Shown: piece after piece, positions 63,285 through 64,000 of the stretch
How positions within the stretch are numbered: the stretch's first letter is position 1
How the letters are laid out: every line of letters starts with the position of its first letter
Source: Sphingomonas paucimobilis NBRC 13935
GTDB lineage: Bacteria; Pseudomonadota; Alphaproteobacteria; Sphingomonadales; Sphingomonadaceae
Length of the DNA stretch: 64,000 nucleotides
NCBI RefSeq assembly: GCF_000739895.2
Contig: NZ_BBJS01000012.1
Location: forward strand, 1 to 64,000
Direction of reading: 5' to 3'
Notes under the pieces: model-generated
Told to the model about the DNA's origin: nothing
What the model saw: only the letters and a program-made list of their open reading frames with translations
The model's database searches: none
Position numbers and translations under genes: made by a program

Positions 63285-64000
63285 TCGAAACCCCCGGCCT
63301 GTTGCTGACCATCCTGGCCTTTGTTTGTGCGCTCGGCCCGCTCGTGTTCGTTCACGAGATGGGGCATTATCTCGCCGGCCGCTGGTTCGGGGTGAAGGCG
63401 GATACGTTCTCGATCGGGTTCGGCCGGGAGATGGCCGGTTTCACCGACCGGCGCGGTACCCGGTGGAAGATCGGCTGGCTGCCGCTGGGCGGCTATGTGA
63501 AGTTCGCCGGCGACATGAACCCGGCCAGCCAGCCCGACGCGGCATGGTTGTCACTGCCGCCCGAGGAGCGCGCGCGGACATTCCAGGCCAAGCCCGTCTG
63601 GCAGCGCGCGATCATCGTCGCGGCGGGCCCGGCGATCAATTTCTTCGCCGCCATCCTGATCCTGGCCGGCTTTGCCTATGCTTATGGCGAAGTGGTGATC
63701 CCGCCGGTCGTCGGACAGGTGATGCCGGGCAGTGCGGCCGCCGCGACCAGCCTGAAGCCCGGCGACCGGGTCACCGCGATCGATGGCCGTGCGGTCACCG
63801 ACTTTGCCGATATCGCCCGCTATGTGCAGATTCGCGCCGGTGAGCCGGTGACGATCGCCGCTACCCGGAACGGCACGCCCTTCACCACCTCCACCACGAT
63901 CGGCAGCGAGCAGCAGCGCGATCGCTTCGGCAACCAGTATCGTGTCGGCCGCCTGGGCCTGCGCGGGGCGGGCACGATCGATGTCCAGCCGGTCAGCCTG
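63281..64000 (+). CDS. rseP: Site-2 intramembrane protease RseP, 3'-truncated by the window edge
   Basis: The first 240 residues of an M50 intramembrane zinc protease that activates envelope-stress sigma factors by cutting anti-sigma factors. The frame is open to the last base. An N-terminal membrane helix contains the zinc motif VFVHEMGHYLAGR (HExxH, about residues 25-29), followed by GFGREMAGF and IGWLPLGGYVKFAGD. The second helix has AAGPAINFFAAILILAGF, and a PDZ domain starts around residue 145 (VGQVMPGSAAAATSLKPGDR). The start is TTG 63281, overlapping the dxr stop by 4 bases. The third zinc ligand (NxxPxPxLD) lies outside the window. Confidence 0.95.
   Translation, partial: MIETPGLLLTILAFVCALGPLVFVHEMGHYLAGRWFGVKADTFSIGFGREMAGFTDRRGTRWKIGWLPLGGYVKFAGDMNPASQPDAAWLSLPPEERARTFQAKPVWQRAIIVAAGPAINFFAAILILAGFAYAYGEVVIPPVVGQVMPGSAAAATSLKPGDRVTAIDGRAVTDFADIARYVQIRAGEPVTIAATRNGTPFTTSTTIGSEQQRDRFGNQYRVGRLGLRGAGTIDVQPVSL

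Noticed and set aside
1..64000. CRISPR arrays, riboswitches, prophage modules and toxin-antitoxin pairs
   Set aside because: I looked for spaced direct repeats, conserved aptamer cores and paired small genes and found none that I could support.

Overview
The window reads as chromosome from a high-GC alphaproteobacterium, most likely a Sphingomonadaceae member (Sphingomonas-like). The grounds are the large TonB-dependent receptor, the order pcm-tolC-popZ-(LOV kinase)-valS, the run rpsB-tsf-pyrH-frr-uppS-cdsA-dxr-rseP, and short interspersed inverted repeats of a type familiar from sphingomonads. No rRNA, CRISPR array or prophage was seen. There are two tRNA genes (Asn-GTT and Cys-GCA) and one decayed insertion sequence.

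Positions 1-21300 look accessory. A tight plus-strand operon opens the window: the C-terminal part of a TonB-dependent receptor, an M28-like secreted hydrolase, an acyl-CoA ligase and a second M28-like Tat lipoprotein. Both hydrolase paralogues lack the usual M28 catalytic glutamate pair. Next comes a complete tripartite RND efflux operon on the minus strand, diverging from soxR, with a canonical SoxR operator between them. A defective IS5-family element sits at the very end of soxR and supplies its stop codon. Then follow an EamA transporter, a tetR-yciI-tag operon, a DASS-type anion transporter with a divergent LysR regulator, an SDR oxidoreductase, and two gene-poor stretches that may hold decayed coding remnants.

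From tRNA-Asn (21308) onward the content is mostly core. It includes moaA-nadK, an EAL phosphodiesterase with a degenerate GGDEF domain, mfd, sdhE, recG and two overlapping secreted GH43-type glycoside hydrolases. A signalling cluster follows: a short LOV protein, a CheB/CheR/PAS/HWE kinase and a single-domain receiver. Then come an M61 peptidase, tRNA-Cys, pcm, tolC, popZ, a LOV histidine kinase/receiver hybrid, valS, a CPA2 antiporter, a lipoprotein cytochrome c, icd, psd-pssA, and the translation/envelope-biogenesis operon, which runs off the right edge inside rseP.

The points most worth following up are: (i) the receptor/M28-like/ligase operon as a possible uncharacterised uptake-and-hydrolysis pathway; (ii) two separate LOV photoreceptor systems about 6 kb apart; (iii) the SoxR-box-controlled efflux pump and the IS-modified end of soxR; and (iv) a GTTC-N7-GTTC LexA-like box near a small membrane protein gene.
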